A DNA stretch of 64,000 nt from CAZOKN01 sp964580525 (GTDB taxonomy: Bacteria; Pseudomonadota; Alphaproteobacteria; Rickettsiales; UBA6187). Positions 1 through 8,997 of the stretch are shown piece by piece (positions within the stretch are counted from its first letter, which is position 1; each line of letters begins with the position of its first letter). The stretch is from NCBI GenBank assembly GCA_964580525.1, contig CAZOKN010000005.1, positions 11,014 through 75,013 of the forward strand, written 5' to 3'. The position numbers and the translations under genes are program-made. The notes beneath the pieces were generated by a model, which ran no database searches, had not been told where the DNA came from, and saw nothing but the letters and a program-made list of their open reading frames with translations.

Positions 1-21
1 AAAGGGTATGTTAAATTCCCT

Positions 22-1203
22 ATGGAAGGTAATAATCCTGTCCTGCCTGTTGAGCCAGGTTTTGTGCAACCTAGTTTTCCTGTAGTAGCAGAAAGTCACG
101 TACAACCTGTTTTTTCTTTAGATCCAAAAATCATTACGCAACAGGGTTTTCCGCCTGGACAGCATCCTGCAAAAATTTCACCTCAAGTAATATATCCTGA
201 TATTAGCAAGCTGTTGCAAATTGGCAATCTGCTTAACCCTTCTGACCGTCCTGTTGGTAAAAAAATAGTGATTGTTAATCCTATTAATGAGGATTTGAAA
301 TCAGGTATTTTCTCTTTACACAAAGGTGGCTTAAATGGCGGCTTTCACACGGCATGTGGTAAAAAATGGGTGAAAGGACCCTATACTCAAGCCTTTGGAG
401 AAAATAAAACAATACCGTTTGGTACTGCCAAAAAAGTTCCGGTTGCCGGGGAATTGCTTGAAAAAGGTATTAGTGAAGTGGTCTTGTCTGCTGGGCCTCA
501 GGCTAGATCAGATAAGTATATTATTGAAAATGGAGTGTTTAACGATGCTCTTTATATTGAAGATCTGAAAAAATGTTTTTTGGCAGTGGCGAATGTTATA
601 GAATATCCTGCAAATACACAGCTTTATTTTCCAGTTATGGGGGGCGGTATATTTAACCAAAGAGGTATTACAGATAAAATACCTGTTCTGCCACCGAAAA
701 AAATGGCCGAGCTACAAAGAAATGCTTATGAACAGGCCTGGAATGAAAATCGTAATTTTGCGTTGATGCAGCCTGTTATAATGATTTTTCATAAAGATGA
801 GGGGTATGTTCAATCTTTTCCTGAGGAGTTTAAGAAAGCAACGCTAAATCCTATTAAGCTTTCAAACCTAGATAACTATCAGGGACAGGTAGGACAAGCT
901 TTGGAATTAACTCATAGTTACAAAAGCTACCAACCTCCAGAAGAAATCCCTGTAGAAATATCATCTTCTGAAGATAGCAGAGAGGAGATTCACCGTTATA
1001 CAGAAATGGGGATGATGGGGAGGAATAGAACCCAAAATCCACAAAGTTGGTCAAGCAATGATAATATGAAAAACTTTGGTGGAATTCCTTCTGCTCCGTC
1101 ATATACAAACCCACGTCCTGATGGTTATTCTAAGTGGGAAAATGCAGGAAAAACTTCTCCGCAAAATTTACATCCGAGGAATAGGTCTCAGGAGAGGGAA
1201 TAG
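22..1203 (+). CDS. Macro-domain-like protein with Pro-rich N-terminus (possibly 5'-truncated)
   Basis: The frame is open to the left edge, so the true start may lie outside the window; the ATG at 22 has no well-placed ribosome binding site. Residues 1-75 are proline-rich without a clear fold. Residues about 80-212 resemble a macro (ADP-ribose-binding) domain: IVNPINEDL like the usual VNAAN start, a GGLNGGFH loop with following ACG, IPFGTAKKV like the PTGEAxxT strand, then a VVLSAGP strand and a GGGIF loop. The tail from about 220 to 393 is polar and low in structure. No signal peptide is seen. The macro call is by motif reading only; ligand binding or ADP-ribose hydrolysis is inference. An effector role is suggested by the neighbouring ankyrin/coiled-coil gene. 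Confidence 0.55.
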   Translation: MEGNNPVLPVEPGFVQPSFPVVAESHVQPVFSLDPKIITQQGFPPGQHPAKISPQVIYPDISKLLQIGNLLNPSDRPVGKKIVIVNPINEDLKSGIFSLHKGGLNGGFHTACGKKWVKGPYTQAFGENKTIPFGTAKKVPVAGELLEKGISEVVLSAGPQARSDKYIIENGVFNDALYIEDLKKCFLAVANVIEYPANTQLYFPVMGGGIFNQRGITDKIPVLPPKKMAELQRNAYEQAWNENRNFALMQPVIMIFHKDEGYVQSFPEEFKKATLNPIKLSNLDNYQGQVGQALELTHSYKSYQPPEEIPVEISSSEDSREEIHRYTEMGMMGRNRTQNPQSWSSNDNMKNFGGIPSAPSYTNPRPDGYSKWENAGKTSPQNLHPRNRSQERE

Positions 1204-1378
1204 GTATTTATTTAAAGGCATGGAACTGATTTATTTGTGTGCTGAAAATAATGATTTTGGCAATGTATTTTGTTCGCAAATCATCAACTATCGCCCACCA
1301 TTATAAATCAATGGGTTATCTGAAATTTGAAATTCAAATTTATTTATTATCAGATCATATTGATAATATTCCAAATTA

Positions 1379-1402
1379 AGCCTGATTAACAGGCTATTTT
1401 TT
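1379..1402 (+). terminator. Intrinsic terminator between convergent genes
   Basis: A 6-bp stem (AGCCTG/CAGGCT, 1379-1384 and 1390-1395) with a 5-nt loop is followed by ATTTTTT. It fits termination of the plus-strand gene ending at 1203 and overlaps the stop codon (1394-1396) of the minus-strand gene. Confidence 0.6.
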
Positions 1403-4400
1403 CTCTAGCTTTTCCTGTTGTAAGGTTGCGGCTGTGGCAGAATCTACTATAGCATGATAAACGTAATATTTCGAATTATTCTGTCCCTCACGCTCTCCGT
1501 CATTTTTCCTGTACGGACCAAAAATCCTGACGGCTTCATCAAATCCATCCTTGGTTTTAAACTGCAGGCGAACCTCTATTCCTTCTGTTTTATTGGTTAA
1601 CTTTATTCCCGAACGTGCTTTTACAGGAATGACGCTTGTTGTTTGTGACATAAGTGCTCTTATATTGCTTTCAGATTTAGAGTTAGTTTTTAATCTGTCT
1701 AACTCCTTGCGTAATGATTTAGTTTCCTGCTCGGCTTTTTTCCGTCCCTCTTTTTCTTGTTGCAACATTTGTTGCCAGTTTTTCGGGGCTGTAGGATCTG
1801 AGGTGGCTTTCTTTTCAGGAATTCGCAATGATCGGCTTGTAGGTGGGTTTGCCTGAGATAGAGACGTTTTGCCTGTCAGATATTTCTTTGTGTCTTCATG
1901 AACGTCAGTTGCAGAATATTCTGCGCTCTTAAATTCAGCACCGCCTATGCGGTCCTTAGAACCTGCTTTTTCAAAATAAGCAATTGGTAATGGAAGGGTT
2001 TTCTCTGTATCTTGATTAGGATGTACGAAAATAGTATTATTTTCGTGTTTTCTGTGAACTTCAACCCTATATCCATTCTGTATCAAAGCTTCTGAACTTA
2101 AATAATGGCTTGCTCTGAGGTGTCTTTTCTTCCCATGTTTTTGTCTTAGTTGATCTCCTTTTTCTGTTAGATCGGATTCTTTATTTTTTTTAGAATATGC
2201 CAATTTTTCAGAACGGTGCCCTGCGGTTACGCCTGGTGTTTCAATTCTGTCAAGGAGCATGTTAGTTATATCGCTTTTTGGCAGTTTTACTGCAGCATCT
2301 TCGGTTGCAATTTTACTTCTGAATTCTTTAGAACCTATGTGCTTAAAAAGAATTCCGACAGCAACTTCACTTGTTTTTATAACACCGCGTCTTGTTAAAT
2401 AGCCACCTTCAATTATGTTTCTGTATTTATGAGAAAGATCTTCGGCTATTTCCTGAAACATATTATCAAGATCAGCCATTTTTATAGTATCGCTCTTCTT
2501 TTTTGCAGCGTGCTGGTCGTGTTTGTCTTTAATTTTAAATGCGATATTTGCTATTAAACCTATACTAGCAGCGGCTATTGCCGTGTAAGGGTTTGAAGAT
2601 AGTGCTTTTGTGAAAGTATCAGTTACGTCCTTAGCCTTTTCCCATGCGTCGTCGGCTAGGTCCATCACGCCTTTAGCTTTATCTGTTTTTTGTTTGTCTC
2701 CGGAAGCTATATCTGCGTTTCTTTCAAGCATGAGTAAAAGGTTTCGTTCAATTGCAAGCTTGAATAATTCCATGCCACTGGTTTCATTCAATTTTTTTAG
2801 TGCTTCCTGTTTTTCATTGCGGCTACTTGCTATTTGGCCTTTTAACTCTTTTAAGGTTGCGAATATGCTCTTTATATCGTCATGCATTTTTTCAAGGTTA
2901 TCACCGAATTCATCCTGCATTTGCTTTACATCTGCAATGTCGCTTTTGATTGTGGTAAGCTGTCTCTTCAAAGACTTATGTTTTTTTTCAGCATTTTGTT
3001 GTACTGTTTTGGCTTCCTCAGTTTGTTCGGCCGTTGCCTTTGCAATTGCTTTTGTAAGTTCTTTTTTAGCTGCCTTTAAATCTTTTGTGGTCTTTTCCTG
3101 CGCCTGCAACTGAGTAAGATGATATTCTGTTAAACTGGCACTGAGTGACTGAACGATTTGCTTGATTTCTTCGGTGTTATTCAGTGTTTTTGTTGTTGTA
3201 GAGTCTATTTTTTCCAGTTTTTTCGCTTGTTTATCCAATTTCTTGCTAACGAAGTCTCTAAAAAAAGATACTTCTTCTCTATGTTCTTTTTCTGCTCTAG
3301 CTTTTTCTTCCCGGACTCTTTGTAATTCTTTTTCTAATTGATCTTTGTCTTTGTTTGCTCTGTCTATTGCATTTTTTATATCAGTGTCATACTTTTCTTT
3401 AGTGCTATTGGTTGTGGAATCTTTTGCTTTTTGCAACGAAGAAAGAAACTGATTTGCATATTTTTTTATCATTAATGAACTTGCGTCATTTTCCTTTTTC
3501 TTTTCTTCTAATATTGCTTCTTCCTCTTTTAAATGCTCAATTTCCTGCTTATCAGACTCTATCTTTTTTTCTATAACGTCTTTTTGTTCTAATATTTGTT
3601 TTTTTGCTCCCTCATCGTCTCCTTTTCTGGCGGTTTGTATTAAGGCATTAAGGCTTGGAGAAAAGGTAGGTTTTTCCTTTTTCGAATCTTCTTTTGCTTT
3701 TCTAACTTTATCAAGCTTTTCTTCCAGCGTTTCTTTTTCCTGCGCCCGATGCCTTTCATGCAGCAAGGTAGCCATAGCAGCACGGCCATATTCCTCCAGG
3801 AGTCCTTTAGCAAAAAAAATGCCGGATCCTAGCGGTTCATGTCGCTGACTCGTATTAATTCTTTTGCCAGAATAAGAATATTCGCATATCCCTATAGACC
3901 AAATGTTTTTTGCAATAGTTACAGCGTTAACCTCTACAGAATTTTCTGCGGCAGGGTTAGCTCCCTTTTCAAGTAGTATATTTGCTATTCTTATGCATCT
4001 CCCATCAAAATCTCCACAAGCAGCGTTGAAGCGTAAGGCGTCATCCAGGTCTATTTGTTCTATTTGTTCTTTGCTATCCAGCAAGCTCTTTACAAGCTCG
4101 GGAATTCCATGACGAATTGCAGAATTTAATAAGATTATAAACCCTATTTGAGGGGCCTCGTTTGCTATCTTTGCTACTTTGGCTTTATATCGCTCATCTT
4201 TGTTATTTATGTCTCTTTCGATTTCGACCAAGTCATTATAGTACTCAAAATCTTGGCTAATTCCAGAATAAATTTCGCTAGAATCTTTCATGTATTTCCA
4301 GAAAGCATTTGAATCATCACTTTGATGATCTTGATCTTTCGTTAATTTATGTTTTGCCTCTTTTTGTATCTCCTCCCATTTAATATTAAATTGTTCTGTT

Positions 4401-4549
4401 TGCTCATGTATTTTTGCTATATTGCTATTGACTAATGTTACAAAATCCTCGTATTCCTTTCCTTCAAGGTAGGATATCTCGCTTATTATTCTTAAATTTG
4501 GCTCATTCAAATCAACAAGGTCAGTTAATTTAACATCGTGTTCTTTCAT
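1394..4549 (-). CDS. Large ankyrin-like and coiled-coil protein, 1051 aa
   Basis: No named family recognised. Residues about 130-210 look like degenerate ankyrin repeats (LLNSAIRHGIPELVKSLL; ILLEKGANPAAEN). Residues about 260-600 are a long Lys/Glu/Gln-rich coiled coil. Residues 653-672 form one hydrophobic stretch (AIAAASIGLIANIAF) that could cross or insert in a membrane. A second coiled coil lies at 925-960. The C-terminal 80 residues carry a beta-alpha unit (VRLQFKTKDGFDEAVRIF) that resembles units in the 855-residue protein at 34625. There is no N-terminal signal peptide. Ankyrin plus coiled coil suggests a secreted host-interacting or scaffolding protein; this is inference. Confidence 0.7.
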   Translation of the reverse strand: MKEHDVKLTDLVDLNEPNLRIISEISYLEGKEYEDFVTLVNSNIAKIHEQTEQFNIKWEEIQKEAKHKLTKDQDHQSDDSNAFWKYMKDSSEIYSGISQDFEYYNDLVEIERDINNKDERYKAKVAKIANEAPQIGFIILLNSAIRHGIPELVKSLLDSKEQIEQIDLDDALRFNAACGDFDGRCIRIANILLEKGANPAAENSVEVNAVTIAKNIWSIGICEYSYSGKRINTSQRHEPLGSGIFFAKGLLEEYGRAAMATLLHERHRAQEKETLEEKLDKVRKAKEDSKKEKPTFSPSLNALIQTARKGDDEGAKKQILEQKDVIEKKIESDKQEIEHLKEEEAILEEKKKENDASSLMIKKYANQFLSSLQKAKDSTTNSTKEKYDTDIKNAIDRANKDKDQLEKELQRVREEKARAEKEHREEVSFFRDFVSKKLDKQAKKLEKIDSTTTKTLNNTEEIKQIVQSLSASLTEYHLTQLQAQEKTTKDLKAAKKELTKAIAKATAEQTEEAKTVQQNAEKKHKSLKRQLTTIKSDIADVKQMQDEFGDNLEKMHDDIKSIFATLKELKGQIASSRNEKQEALKKLNETSGMELFKLAIERNLLLMLERNADIASGDKQKTDKAKGVMDLADDAWEKAKDVTDTFTKALSSNPYTAIAAASIGLIANIAFKIKDKHDQHAAKKKSDTIKMADLDNMFQEIAEDLSHKYRNIIEGGYLTRRGVIKTSEVAVGILFKHIGSKEFRSKIATEDAAVKLPKSDITNMLLDRIETPGVTAGHRSEKLAYSKKNKESDLTEKGDQLRQKHGKKRHLRASHYLSSEALIQNGYRVEVHRKHENNTIFVHPNQDTEKTLPLPIAYFEKAGSKDRIGGAEFKSAEYSATDVHEDTKKYLTGKTSLSQANPPTSRSLRIPEKKATSDPTAPKNWQQMLQQEKEGRKKAEQETKSLRKELDRLKTNSKSESNIRALMSQTTSVIPVKARSGIKLTNKTEGIEVRLQFKTKDGFDEAVRIFGPYRKNDGEREGQNNSKYYVYHAIVDSATAATLQQEKLEKK

Positions 4550-4779
4550 AAAGTTTATCTTCCGAGTGATTAGTTGAGCCTATAGATTAAAAAAAATTTA
4601 TTTTTTTATAATTAACTTGTCAATTTATTCGTTGATATTTTTAATCCCTTTTTATTGTGGTTATTTATTGCTAATAGACAAAATCTTAAAGTGAGTACAT
4701 AACGCTTTCTTGATAATTGCTTACACAATCAATAATTTTTAAGTTGTTTTCTCATCGCAACTGAACTATCTATCCATGC

Positions 4780-5199
4780 ATGCAAAACTTAAGGAATAGA
4801 TATATTTTGTTTCTAACGCTTGTTGTGTTTGTAATAAGCACGATGACGCCGTTTTTTGCTGTCTATAGTCCTACCCCAAGTGAAGCCACTAAAACTATAT
4901 CCGAATTATTTGGCGGAAAAATTCTTATATGTACCGGCAATGGATTTAAATGGGTAAAGATTGCAGAGTTAGAACAAGAAAAACAACATATACCATCAGA
5001 CCATTATAAATGTCCTCTCTGCTATATAGCATCGCATGTGCCGAGCACTGTATTATCAGGGCAGGGTGTTCTGCTTACATCAGTTTATTCATTCAATTCG
5101 GCAACAATTCTTTATTCATTTTATAATTATACCCCATCTCCTCTAAGTATAAGCGCTGATATAAAAACCCGCGCCCCACCTTTTTTCTTTGTTAGCTAA
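4780..5199 (+). CDS. DUF2946-like small membrane or exported protein
   Basis: A 139-residue protein with a hydrophobic N-terminal segment (residues 8-30), then a motif HYKCPLCY near residues 85-93 and a C-terminal Arg-Ala-Pro-Pro. The Cys-Pro-x-Cys arrangement and the RAPP ending resemble the DUF2946 family, which often sits beside copper-handling genes. The next gene, 45 bp downstream on the same strand, encodes a Met/His-rich beta-barrel, which supports a metal-related pair. There is no strong ribosome binding site before the ATG. Function is unknown; a copper role is inferred from context. Confidence 0.55.
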   Translation: MQNLRNRYILFLTLVVFVISTMTPFFAVYSPTPSEATKTISELFGGKILICTGNGFKWVKIAELEQEKQHIPSDHYKCPLCYIASHVPSTVLSGQGVLLTSVYSFNSATILYSFYNYTPSPLSISADIKTRAPPFFFVS

Positions 5200-5244
5200 T
5201 AAAAATTCTCATTTAAAAATATTTAAATAAACAAAGGAAAACTT

Positions 5245-6267
5245 ATGTCTAAATCATCGGGTATGAGCATTTGCTCATTCTTTATATTTTCTATGCTTGC
5301 AACAACTTCTCTTGCAGATAATCGCGCAGCTAGCGACCATGCGCCAATTGGAGTGATGGGTGACCATCTCCATGATGCTGGTAGCTGGATGATTGGTTAT
5401 AAATATGAATATACCAGCTTTTCTGGCAATAAAGATGGTTCAAATAGTGTTACTCCTGCTAGCTTAATGTCGCGCTATGGTGAAGTGCCGCTTAATATGT
5501 CTATGGAAATGCACATGTTCGAAATTATGTATGGTGTAAATGAAAATCTTACACTCATGATAATGCCGCAATATATGCAAATGGATATGTTGCACGCATC
5601 AAGCCATGGTGGTGGGCATATGCACACACACGAAGTAGAAGGGTTTGGTGATACTGAGGTGACTGGTCTTTATTCTATCTATAATTCCAAAAACGGAAAT
5701 ATAGAAAATAAAGCACATCTAAATATTGGAGTTAGCCTTCCTACAGGGGATAGTGATGCTAAATTTCTTGATCATCATAACAATGAGTATAACCTTCCTT
5801 ATAACATGCAATTTGGCAGTGGTACGTTTGACCCGATTCTCGGTGCAACTTACACAGGTAAATCGCTTGATTGGTCATGGGGAGCGCAGACAATAAACTA
5901 TATACGTGTCGGCAAAAATAACGAAGGTTATCGTCAAGGTAACAAATATACGGCTACAAGCTGGATTGCGCGTGATATGACTGATTATGCAAGCCTATCA
6001 TTTAGATTGGAAGGTGAAGCTTGGGATGATGTATCAGGTCGCGATAGAAAGCTTCCGCTTACTTCTATAGCTGGCGCAAATCCTGATGGCCAGGCTGGAG
6101 AGCGTGTAATGGCGAATGTTGGATTAAATATTCTGACAGGAGAACAGCTATTAAACCAAAGGCTATCCGTAGAGTTTGGTCNNNNNNNNNNGCTATATGA
6201 GCGTTTTGATGGTCCACAGCCGGAAACTGATTATAGATTAACAGCCGGTTGGCAATTGGCATTCTAA
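5245..6267 (+). CDS. Outer-membrane beta-barrel transporter-like protein, Met/His-rich
   Basis: The ATG follows a good ribosome binding site (AAAGGAAA). Residues 1-24 form a signal peptide ending SLADN. The mature protein has alternating aromatic strands and ends ETDYRLTAGWQLAF, the closing strand and terminal Phe of outer-membrane barrels of the 'MetA-pathway of phenol degradation / transporter' type (PF13557-like). A stretch rich in Met and His (residues about 85-130, with QYMQMDML and GGGHMHTHE) suggests metal contact, probably copper. A 10-base N-run at 6182-6191 replaces a few residues near the C-terminus; the frame reads correctly on both sides. Probably cotranscribed with the DUF2946-like gene. 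Confidence 0.7.
   Translation: MSKSSGMSICSFFIFSMLATTSLADNRAASDHAPIGVMGDHLHDAGSWMIGYKYEYTSFSGNKDGSNSVTPASLMSRYGEVPLNMSMEMHMFEIMYGVNENLTLMIMPQYMQMDMLHASSHGGGHMHTHEVEGFGDTEVTGLYSIYNSKNGNIENKAHLNIGVSLPTGDSDAKFLDHHNNEYNLPYNMQFGSGTFDPILGATYTGKSLDWSWGAQTINYIRVGKNNEGYRQGNKYTATSWIARDMTDYASLSFRLEGEAWDDVSGRDRKLPLTSIAGANPDGQAGERVMANVGLNILTGEQLLNQRLSVEFGXXXXLYERFDGPQPETDYRLTAGWQLAF
6182..6191. other. Assembly gap (10 N) inside the beta-barrel gene
   Basis: Ten undetermined bases lie near the 3' end of the barrel gene. Reading resumes in frame (LYERFDGPQPE), so the true missing length is 10 plus or minus a multiple of 3. Confidence 0.95.
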
Positions 6268-6276
6268 GTTTATCAG

Positions 6277-6306
6277 TGTGTGTTGTGGTGCAAACTACAA
6301 CACACA
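6277..6306. terminator. Long hairpin after the beta-barrel gene
   Basis: A 10-bp perfect stem (6277-6286 with 6297-6306) with a 10-nt loop lies 10 bp past the stop codon. No T-run follows, so it may be an mRNA-stabilising or Rho-type 3' end and not a classical intrinsic terminator. Confidence 0.4.
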
Positions 6307-6323
6307 ATGACTTGGCGGTGGTG

Positions 6324-7745
6324 TTAAATAATTTTATTAGATGCTATTAACAAGTTTCTAAGCTCAGGTACACGCGTAGTTATTTCATTTTCATATTCAG
6401 TTATTTCTTCTCGTAATAATTCCTTTGCTTCATCAAGGTAAGATTCATAATTTTTCCACCTAAACACAGAATTTTTATACATAGGTTGTTTAACCTGCAA
6501 TTTACTAGCGGTGAAGGCGGGTTTTTCATTTTTATAAAAATGGAGACATTGATCTTCCCAATCGAGATTACAGAATTTTATTAAATCACGACTTCTCTCA
6601 TCCTGTTTATAGACCAATTCTTCGTAGTAATTGTTGTATATTTCATTTGGAAAAAATGACTGCCAGTATTTCATTATTGCGGAATAATATTTATAGTACT
6701 GAATTATAACTTCCAAACTATTTGGGAAGTTGGTAATCGCAAAGTTACTAGAAAACATTGATATAATGATATCTAAAGGATGGCGCTTGCAGTTTATTAT
6801 TGTGGCATTGGGAAATATAAGTTTTATAAAACCAATATTAAAAGCGTTTTCAGGCATTTTATCAAAGATTTTTAACGCATCTTTTTTCTCAGATTTTATC
6901 ATCTGTAGGTAATGATCAGAAAAATATTTTATTTCTGAATCTGTGTAATATTTTGCTACTTCAGGGAAATTTATAATCTTCAAACCGTCAGAAAGAGTTA
7001 CTTCTTTTTGTGATATGAACTTATAAAGATTACAAATATTTGCAGTTTCTCCAATGCTGTTAATCTGAGAATGAGAAGTTAGGATGTGCTCAACAAGTGT
7101 TGTGCCAGAGCGTGGCATGCCAACTATGAAAGCAGGTAGTGTAGATTGGCTAGCTATTTCTCTCTTTTCGTCTAAGAATGATTTAGTGAATGTTTTTGGA
7201 AATCTTTCTAATGCGGATTTATAGCTTGAGATATCAAATGTAGAAGAGTCCATTTTTAGTTCATTGGCTATATTATAGCAAGATAAAGCAATATCATATT
7301 CCTTACGTGCATTATGTATGTTGCCTAGTGCGAAATTTAAATTGATTTTAGTTTTTTTGTCTATTGCTCCGTTTTCTAAAATGGAGCCTATTTGATTTAC
7401 TAATTTTTGACTATTTTCTATATAATCTGATATTTCGCTAAGACCAAAGTAAGACTCACCCTGTCCCCAAGATTTTTCAATAGACTTAATGAAATATTCA
7501 ATTGCTTCTTCAAATTTACCTTTCTCTTGAGAGATGCATCCTAAGTTATGATAAGGTCTCCAATCATTTGGATTTAATTTAATAGATTTTTGCAAATATG
7601 GTTCAGCCTCGTTTATTTTTCTTGTATGGCATAAAGCGATGCCAATATTTAAAAGTAAATCTGAACTTTGGTAGATTTCTGCTCCTTTTAGAAACCAATC
7701 GAGGGCTTTTTCATACTCACGCAAATTTATGAAAAGTTGTGCCAT
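6324..7745 (-). CDS. TPR-sulfotransferase (3' part of an interrupted gene)
   Basis: Residues 1-165 contain tetratricopeptide repeats (for example GIALCHTRKINEAEPYLQKS and YHNLGCISQEKGKFEEAIEYF). Residues about 204-440 are a sulfotransferase domain: the PAPS 5'-phosphate loop GMPRSGTT at 209-216, and a CKRHPLDIIISMF segment matching the 3'-phosphate-binding Arg/Ser motif. Such proteins transfer sulfate from PAPS to carbohydrate or protein acceptors; the acceptor is unknown. The ATG at 7745 lies inside a TPR and has no ribosome binding site. The frame stays open upstream to a TAA at 7854-7856, beyond which the same frame encodes more TPR-like sequence, so the gene looks broken by an in-frame stop. 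Confidence 0.75.
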   Translation of the reverse strand: MAQLFINLREYEKALDWFLKGAEIYQSSDLLLNIGIALCHTRKINEAEPYLQKSIKLNPNDWRPYHNLGCISQEKGKFEEAIEYFIKSIEKSWGQGESYFGLSEISDYIENSQKLVNQIGSILENGAIDKKTKINLNFALGNIHNARKEYDIALSCYNIANELKMDSSTFDISSYKSALERFPKTFTKSFLDEKREIASQSTLPAFIVGMPRSGTTLVEHILTSHSQINSIGETANICNLYKFISQKEVTLSDGLKIINFPEVAKYYTDSEIKYFSDHYLQMIKSEKKDALKIFDKMPENAFNIGFIKLIFPNATIINCKRHPLDIIISMFSSNFAITNFPNSLEVIIQYYKYYSAIMKYWQSFFPNEIYNNYYEELVYKQDERSRDLIKFCNLDWEDQCLHFYKNEKPAFTASKLQVKQPMYKNSVFRWKNYESYLDEAKELLREEITEYENEITTRVPELRNLLIASNKII

Positions 7746-7853
7746 GTTATATATAGCTGTGTAATTTCCAGGATCTTGTTGTAAGAAAGCTTCAAAACAT
7801 TGTTTTGCTATATCGTAATATTTAAGTTCTAAAAAAGCAAAAAAGACAACAAA

Positions 7854-8144
7854 TTAAAAAAAAAATATTATACCTATATCATTTAAATAACTTAAATTTT
7901 CCTTTGCTATTTTATTTGAGTTGTAAAGCTGTGTTACTCTATTAGCATAGGTTAGAGCATTTTCTGTATTACCACCCTTATGTTCAAAGAATGCCATATA
8001 ATAATTAAGTGCAACACACTTAGGAAAATTAACTAACGCCTCGATGCACAGGGCATTAGCAATGTCCATTCTATTTATTTCAGTAAACTCTTTTACTGCG
8101 GCTAGATAATCTTTGTGTGAATATAAAGTGTGTTGAACTTTCAT
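7854..8144 (-). pseudogene. 5' fragment of the TPR-sulfotransferase gene
   Basis: This 96-residue helical fragment (FTEINRMDIANALCIEAL, AFFEHKGGNTENALTYANRV) looks like TPRs and is in the same frame as the downstream sulfotransferase gene. The two are separated by one TAA stop and 36 sense codons that themselves read as a TPR helix (LELKYYDIAKQCFEAFL). The stop abuts an A10 homopolymer (7856-7865). Without the stop the product would be about 606 residues. It may be a genuine nonsense mutation, a sequencing error, or two separate genes. Confidence 0.55.
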
Positions 8145-8322
8145 AATGTACTAAAATCTTTTGACTAATTAATTACAATCGCAAGATTAGTTTTTATGTA
8201 TTAGAACTCCATTAGACGTAGATTAAATTTTTTTCATAAATATATAATAGCTTGAACATGAGTCGTTTTTATGGTCACTTATCAAATAACTGTGAAAACA
8301 AATAAAAAAGCATCGTAATAAT

Positions 8323-8997
8323 ATGAAAATATTGCTTGTTGAAGACGAAGAGAAAGTAAGAAATTTTGTAACTCGTGGCTTAAAGGCTGAGGGTTTTTCT
8401 GTTGATGAAGCGGTTGATGGAAAAAGTGGCCTAGAATTTACGGCACATTATGGCTACGATTTAGTTATAATGGATATTATGCTGCCCAACATGAGTGGAA
8501 CAGAATTACTAAAATTAATTCGTGGAAAAGGGCAGCAAGTACCTGTGCTAATGCTTACAGCGCGTGATTCTATATCTGAAAAAGTTGAGCATTTTAACGC
8601 CGGGGCTGATGATTATTTAACTAAGCCATTTGCGTTTGCAGAATTGCAGGTGAGGGTGAAATCACTATTGAAGCGTGGAAATTTATTTAGTGATAATTTA
8701 ATAAGTATAGGTGATCTTGAAATAAATAGGCCATCGCGGCAGGTAAAGCGTGCAGGGAAAAAGATTGAATTGAGCACAAAAGAATATGGTCTTCTTGAAT
8801 ATTTGGCCATAAATTCTGGACGTGTTCTTTCGCGTACAATGATTATAGAGCATGTTTGGGATCAGAGCTTTGAAGGACTGACTAACATTGTCGATGTCTA
8901 TATTAGACAATTACGTAGCAAAATAGATGATGACCACAATCATAAATTGATTAGAACAGTTAGGGGCATTGGTTATAGTTTAAATAGTGAACAGTAA
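8323..8997 (+). CDS. OmpR/PhoB-family response regulator (heavy-metal type)
   Basis: 224 residues. The receiver domain (1-115) has the acidic pair EDE at 7-9, phospho-acceptor Asp51 (VIMDIMLP), Thr79 and Lys101 (TKPF). The winged-helix DNA-binding domain (about 125-222) has the KEYGLLEYLA, VDVYIRQLRSKID and TVRGIGY segments of the OmpR class. It resembles regulators of the CusR/CopR/TctD group. Its TAA overlaps the ATG of the histidine kinase by one base, so the pair is translationally coupled. The nearby Met/His-rich barrel gene suggests a metal signal, but this is inference. Confidence 0.9.
   Translation: MKILLVEDEEKVRNFVTRGLKAEGFSVDEAVDGKSGLEFTAHYGYDLVIMDIMLPNMSGTELLKLIRGKGQQVPVLMLTARDSISEKVEHFNAGADDYLTKPFAFAELQVRVKSLLKRGNLFSDNLISIGDLEINRPSRQVKRAGKKIELSTKEYGLLEYLAINSGRVLSRTMIIEHVWDQSFEGLTNIVDVYIRQLRSKIDDDHNHKLIRTVRGIGYSLNSEQ

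Noticed and set aside
1076..1306. A short frame overlapping the end of the macro-like gene
   Set aside because: It lies in another frame of a supported gene and shows no family, signal or ribosome binding site.
2610..3113. A 167-codon open frame opposite the coiled-coil gene
   Set aside because: It is the antisense of Lys/Glu/Ala-rich codons, has no ribosome binding site and gives a Ser/Phe/Cys-rich product of no family.
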